DNA of 64,000 nucleotides from Ruminococcus champanellensis 18P13 = JCM 17042 (GTDB lineage: Bacteria; Bacillota; Clostridia; Oscillospirales; Ruminococcaceae). The stretch lies in NCBI RefSeq assembly GCF_000210095.1, contig NC_021039.1, positions 2,204,113 through 2,268,112 on the forward strand. The letters are read 5' to 3'. Of the stretch, positions 60,641 to 64,000 are shown piece by piece; the stretch's first letter is position 1, and each line of letters begins with the position of its first letter. The position numbers and the translations under genes were made by a program. Under the pieces are notes generated by a model. It had not been told where the DNA came from and did no database searches. It saw only the letters and a list, made by a program, of their open reading frames with translations.

Positions 60641-61222
60641 ATGGAACAATTTCAACAGGAAAAGCTCGACCGCTTTGTCAATTCAGTAGACGGAGAGGTG
60701 GATGCACAGATTTCTGATATGATCCAGGAGGCGCAGCAGCAGGGCGAAGAAATCAAGTCAACTGCAAAGGATGCAGCGCTGAAGGCTTCCTATGACCGGA
60801 TCCAGAAGGCAGTCAAGGAAACAGAAGCCCAGTACAAGCGTATGATCGCACAGGCTGAGCAGGAGCATCACTGCTCCCTGCTTTCCCACCGGGAGGCTCT
60901 GGTTGAAAAGATCTTTGAGAACATCCGGCAGCGCCTGGTGCAGTTTCATCAGGGTGCGTCCTACCCGGCTTATCTGCAAAAGCAGATCCGGGATGTGAAG
61001 CTGGACGCAAACAGCGTCATTTACCTGGCTCCGGCTGACATGCAGTATGCGGATCTTCTGAAGGGTACCTCCGGCGCACAGGTCTGTGAGGATGACTCCA
61101 TCCTGCTGGGCGGACTGAGCATCACCGCCAAGGACAGCAAGTGCATCATTGACAAAACGCTTGACACCGCCTTCGATGAACAACGCAAGGCGTTCAGCAC
61201 AACCTATCATTTAGGCGAATAA
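60641..61222 (+). CDS. atpE: V-type ATPase subunit E
   Basis: A 193-residue peripheral-stalk subunit. The first half is a long charged helix (about 1-90), and the second half is a globular domain that binds A3B3 (SILLGGLSITAKDSKCIIDKTLDTAFDEQR at about 150-180). It pairs with the coiled-coil subunit encoded first in the operon. ATG 60641 has AAAGGA ten bases upstream. Confidence 0.9.
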   Translation: MEQFQQEKLDRFVNSVDGEVDAQISDMIQEAQQQGEEIKSTAKDAALKASYDRIQKAVKETEAQYKRMIAQAEQEHHCSLLSHREALVEKIFENIRQRLVQFHQGASYPAYLQKQIRDVKLDANSVIYLAPADMQYADLLKGTSGAQVCEDDSILLGGLSITAKDSKCIIDKTLDTAFDEQRKAFSTTYHLGE

Positions 61223-61288
61223 CCGGGCAGGAGAAGCAATGGCGCTTTTTGTCACTGCTTCTCTATTCGGTTTCATGAGGTGATAAAT

Positions 61289-63061
61289 TTGAATACGATA
61301 TTTTCCGTAAACGGCCCTGTTGTAAAGGTCAAGGATACAAAGGACTTTTCCATGATGGAAATGGTCTATGTGGGGGAAAAGAAGCTGATCGGCGAGGTCA
61401 TCGGCATTACCGAATCCTTCACCACCATCCAGGTATATGAGGTCACCACCGGTCTGAAGGTGGGGGAGCCTGTTTACACCACCGGCGCACCCATGTGCGC
61501 CACACTGGGTCCCGGCATCCTCTCCAACATCTTCGACGGCATTGAGCGTCCCCTCAAGCAGATCGCAGATAAAACCGGCGCATTCATTGCGGAAGGCACC
61601 AATATTCCGGCGCTGGACGAAACCCGTACCTTTGACGTGACCATGACCGTCAAGGTGGGGGATCAGCTCAAGGGGGGCGATGTCTACGCCACCTGTCCGG
61701 AGACCCCTGTGGTGAAGCATCACTGCATGGTCTCCCCCCTGCTGTCCGGCGAAGTGGTATGGGTGGCGGACAACGGCAGCTACCATGTCAACGATGTGGT
61801 ATGCAAGCTGAAGAATGCAAAGGGCAATCTGGAAGAACTGACCCTGTGCCAGAAATGGCCCATCCGGCAATCCCGCCCCATTGCGGACAGAAAGCCGATT
61901 TCCCGGCCTTTGATCACCGGTCAGCGTGTCATCGACACCATTGTGCCCATTGCAAAGGGCGGCACCGCTGCCATTCCGGGCGGATTTGGTACCGGCAAGA
62001 CCATGACCCAGCATCAGCTGGCAAAGTGGTGCGATGCGGACATCATCGTATACATCGGCTGTGGTGAGCGGGGCAACGAAATGACGCAGGTTCTGGATGA
62101 ATTCTCCGAACTGATCGACCCTAAGACCAACCGTCCCCTGACGGACAGAACCGTGCTGATCGCCAACACCTCCAACATGCCGGTTGCCGCCCGTGAGGCT
62201 TCCATCTATACCGGCATCACGCTGGCGGAATACTACCGGGATATGGGCTATCACATCGCCATCATGGCGGATTCCACCTCCCGTTGGGCGGAGGCGCTCC
62301 GGGAAATTTCCGGTCGTCTGGAGGAAATGCCGGCGGAGGAAGGCTTCCCTGCATATCTCCCCTCCCGTCTGTCCGAGTTCTATGAGCGTGCAAGCTATGT
62401 AGAGACCCTGAACGGCAGAGAGGGCAGCGTCACCATCATCGGTGCTGTATCCCCTCAGGGTTCCGACTTCTCCGAGCCGGTAACACAGAACACCAAGCGG
62501 TTCGTCCGCTGCTTCTGGGCGCTGGACAAGGCGCTTGCCTACGCAAGGCACTATCCTGCCATCAACTGGAACACCAGCTACAGCGAATATGTGCCGGATC
62601 TGGCGGATTTCTACACCCAGCAGGTGGATCCGGACTTCCTGACCTTCCGGCAGGAGATCTCCAATCTGCTGATCGAAGAAAACAAGCTGATGGATATCGT
62701 CAAGCTGATCGGCTCCGATGTGCTGCCGGACGATCAGAAACTGATCATTGAAATTGCCCGGGTCATCCGTGTAGGATTCCTACAGCAAAACGCATACCAC
62801 AAGGATGATACCTATGTGCCTCTGAAAAAGCAGTTTCTGATGATGGGTCTGATCCTGCACCTGTATCACGGGGCACAGGCACAGGTTTCCCAAGGAGTTC
62901 CCCTGAGTGAAGTGGTGCAGACCGGTCTGTTTGAGAAGGTCATCAAGGTCAAGTACGACATTCCCAACGATCAGCCGGAGCTGTTTGCGGTTTACAAGAA
63001 AGACATTGACGCAGCGTTCGAGAAGCTGAGCGCCGCACGGGAGGAGGGACAAATCGCATGA
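61289..63061 (+). CDS. atpA: V-type ATPase catalytic subunit A
   Basis: A 590-residue catalytic subunit. The Walker A loop is [11 protein letters not shown], preceded by [11 protein letters not shown]. The long A-type insert is present in the N-terminal half, and the [25 protein letters not shown] block follows. Three copies with subunit B make the ATPase head. The start is probably TTG 61289, five bases after GAGGTGA, giving [17 protein letters not shown] 61280 lies inside that RBS. The end overlaps subunit B by four bases (ATGA). Confidence 0.95.
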   Translation: MNTIFSVNGPVVKVKDTKDFSMMEMVYVGEKKLIGEVIGITESFTTIQVYEVTTGLKVGEPVYTTGAPMCATLGPGILSNIFDGIERPLKQIADKTGAFIAEGTNIPALDETRTFDVTMTVKVGDQLKGGDVYATCPETPVVKHHCMVSPLLSGEVVWVADNGSYHVNDVVCKLKNAKGNLEELTLCQKWPIRQSRPIADRKPISRPLITGQRVIDTIVPIAKGGTAAIPGGFGTGKTMTQHQLAKWCDADIIVYIGCGERGNEMTQVLDEFSELIDPKTNRPLTDRTVLIANTSNMPVAAREASIYTGITLAEYYRDMGYHIAIMADSTSRWAEALREISGRLEEMPAEEGFPAYLPSRLSEFYERASYVETLNGREGSVTIIGAVSPQGSDFSEPVTQNTKRFVRCFWALDKALAYARHYPAINWNTSYSEYVPDLADFYTQQVDPDFLTFRQEISNLLIEENKLMDIVKLIGSDVLPDDQKLIIEIARVIRVGFLQQNAYHKDDTYVPLKKQFLMMGLILHLYHGAQAQVSQGVPLSEVVQTGLFEKVIKVKYDIPNDQPELFAVYKKDIDAAFEKLSAAREEGQIA

Positions 63062-64000
63062 GTCTGCAATATCTTGGATTGAATGAGATCAACGGACCGC
63101 TGGTTGTCCTGGATCAGGTCAGCGGCATCAGCTATGACGAGGTTGCGGAGCTGCATCTGGAGGACGGCACGGAGCGTCTGGGTCGTGTGGTAGAAATTTC
63201 CGGCGACAAGGCAGTGCTCCAGGTGTTCGAGGGCACAAAGGGGCTTTCTCTGAAGAATACCAAAACAAAATTTCTGGGACGGCCTATGGAAATGCCACTG
63301 TCTGAGGAAGTATTGGGCAGAGTGTTCAACGGCGCAGGCAAGCCCATTGACGGACTGGGAGATATTTTCCCGGAAAAGTTTGCGGACATCAACGGCAAGC
63401 CGCTGAACCCGGTTGCCAGAACCTATCCGAGAAACTACATTCGCACGGGCATTTCCTCCATCGACTGCCTGATGACCTTGATTCGTGGACAGAAGCTGCC
63501 CATCTTTTCCGGTTCCGGCTTGTCCCACAACAAGCTGGCAGTGCAGATCGTGCGGCAAGCCCAGATCGCAGAGGACAGCGGAGAGAAATTTGCCGTTGTA
63601 TTCGCTGCCATGGGTGTCAAAAACGACGTGGCGGATTACTTCCGCAAGAGCTTTGAGGACAGCGGTGTGCTTCAGAATGTAGCCATGTTCCTGAACCTGT
63701 CCAACGACCCCATCATTGAGCGTATCCTGACGCCCCGCTGTGCACTGACCGTTGCGGAGTATCTGGCATATGAAAAGAATATGCACATTCTGGTTATTCT
63801 GACGGATATGACCTCCTATGCAGAGGCGCTCCGGGAGTTTTCCTCCTCAAAGGGTGAGATTCCAGGCAGAAAGGGCTATCCGGGCTATCTGTACTCCGAC
63901 CTGGCTTCCCTGTATGAGCGGGCAGGCATTGTCAACGGGGCAAAGGGCAGCGTAACCCAGATCCCGATTCTGACCATGCCCAACGACGATATCACCCACC
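63058..64000 (+). CDS. atpB: V-type ATPase subunit B (3' end beyond window)
   Basis: The visible 314 residues are the non-catalytic subunit B: N-terminal barrel ([17 protein letters not shown]), [13 protein letters not shown], and [19 protein letters not shown] in place of a full Walker A, then [44 protein letters not shown]. The gene begins with an ATGA overlap with subunit A and is cut by the window edge. Subunit D is expected next. Confidence 0.96.
   Translation, partial: MSLQYLGLNEINGPLVVLDQVSGISYDEVAELHLEDGTERLGRVVEISGDKAVLQVFEGTKGLSLKNTKTKFLGRPMEMPLSEEVLGRVFNGAGKPIDGLGDIFPEKFADINGKPLNPVARTYPRNYIRTGISSIDCLMTLIRGQKLPIFSGSGLSHNKLAVQIVRQAQIAEDSGEKFAVVFAAMGVKNDVADYFRKSFEDSGVLQNVAMFLNLSNDPIIERILTPRCALTVAEYLAYEKNMHILVILTDMTSYAEALREFSSSKGEIPGRKGYPGYLYSDLASLYERAGIVNGAKGSVTQIPILTMPNDDITH

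Overview
The window reads as chromosomal DNA of a cellulosome-bearing Ruminococcus-type Firmicute (Oscillospiraceae), from the base composition, gene order and protein types. Several secreted proteins carry long threonine linkers. Two end in a type I dockerin, and a lysozyme carries what looks like a cohesin. A complete spoIIA sigma-F operon, clostridial-type V-ATPase genes and ferredoxin-dependent 2-oxoacid oxidoreductases point the same way. I recognise the group but cannot fix the species.

Layout. 1-2833 (minus): a zinc-ribbon membrane protein cut by the window edge, a PPi-type phosphofructokinase and a CDF metal exporter. 3022-4533 (minus): an SGNH acetylesterase. 4753-17244 (mostly plus): a membrane protein, a BspA-like dockerin protein, an LCP cell-wall ligase, cardiolipin synthase, a TfoX-N protein, a Crp/Fnr regulator divergent from a ferredoxin-like protein, an HD hydrolase, a heterodimeric ABC exporter and a CE2-like esterase. 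17300-24729 (minus): one nine-gene operon for the oxidative half of the TCA cycle (aconitase, isocitrate dehydrogenase, 2-oxoacid:ferredoxin oxidoreductase) with the NADH sensor Rex inside it. 24985-26969 (plus): spoIIAA-spoIIAB-sigF, then a corrinoid adenosyltransferase. 27269-31230: a cohesin-GH25 lysozyme, tRNA-Thr and small envelope or unknown proteins. 31342-38862 (minus): a nine-gene run from cyclophilin and cysteine synthase through a NYN RNase-like protein and a HAD phosphatase to indolepyruvate oxidoreductase, phenylacetate-CoA ligase and an ACT protein. 39203-44671 (plus): two tandem paralogues joining a LacI-type sugar-binding domain to GGDEF, then a GT39-like membrane glycosyltransferase. 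44826-46676 (plus): a GH26 mannanase with dockerin. 46720-55985: LUD protein, PrsA-like lipoprotein, SDR, then folD-lgt-ymfH-ymfF, a small Cys-rich gene and a DUF4317 gene. 56443-64000 (plus): a V-type ATPase operon cut by the right edge inside subunit B.

How it fits together. Much of the window is anaerobic ferredoxin metabolism: citrate to succinyl-CoA under likely Rex control, and arylpyruvate/arylacetyl-CoA interconversion. The rest is plant-polysaccharide attack (mannanase, acetylesterases, dockerins) and envelope biogenesis. PPi-dependent glycolysis and the V-ATPase suit an organism that economises on ATP. I saw no phage, CRISPR array or intact insertion sequence. The only mobile-looking DNA is a 174-bp element with 18-bp terminal inverted repeats at 7984-8157 and a decayed solo end of the same element at 2868-2902.

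Because third codon positions are GC-rich, many long antisense reading frames exist; I treated these as shadows. Start codons were moved to the ribosome-binding-site-supported position where the longest frame began upstream of it.
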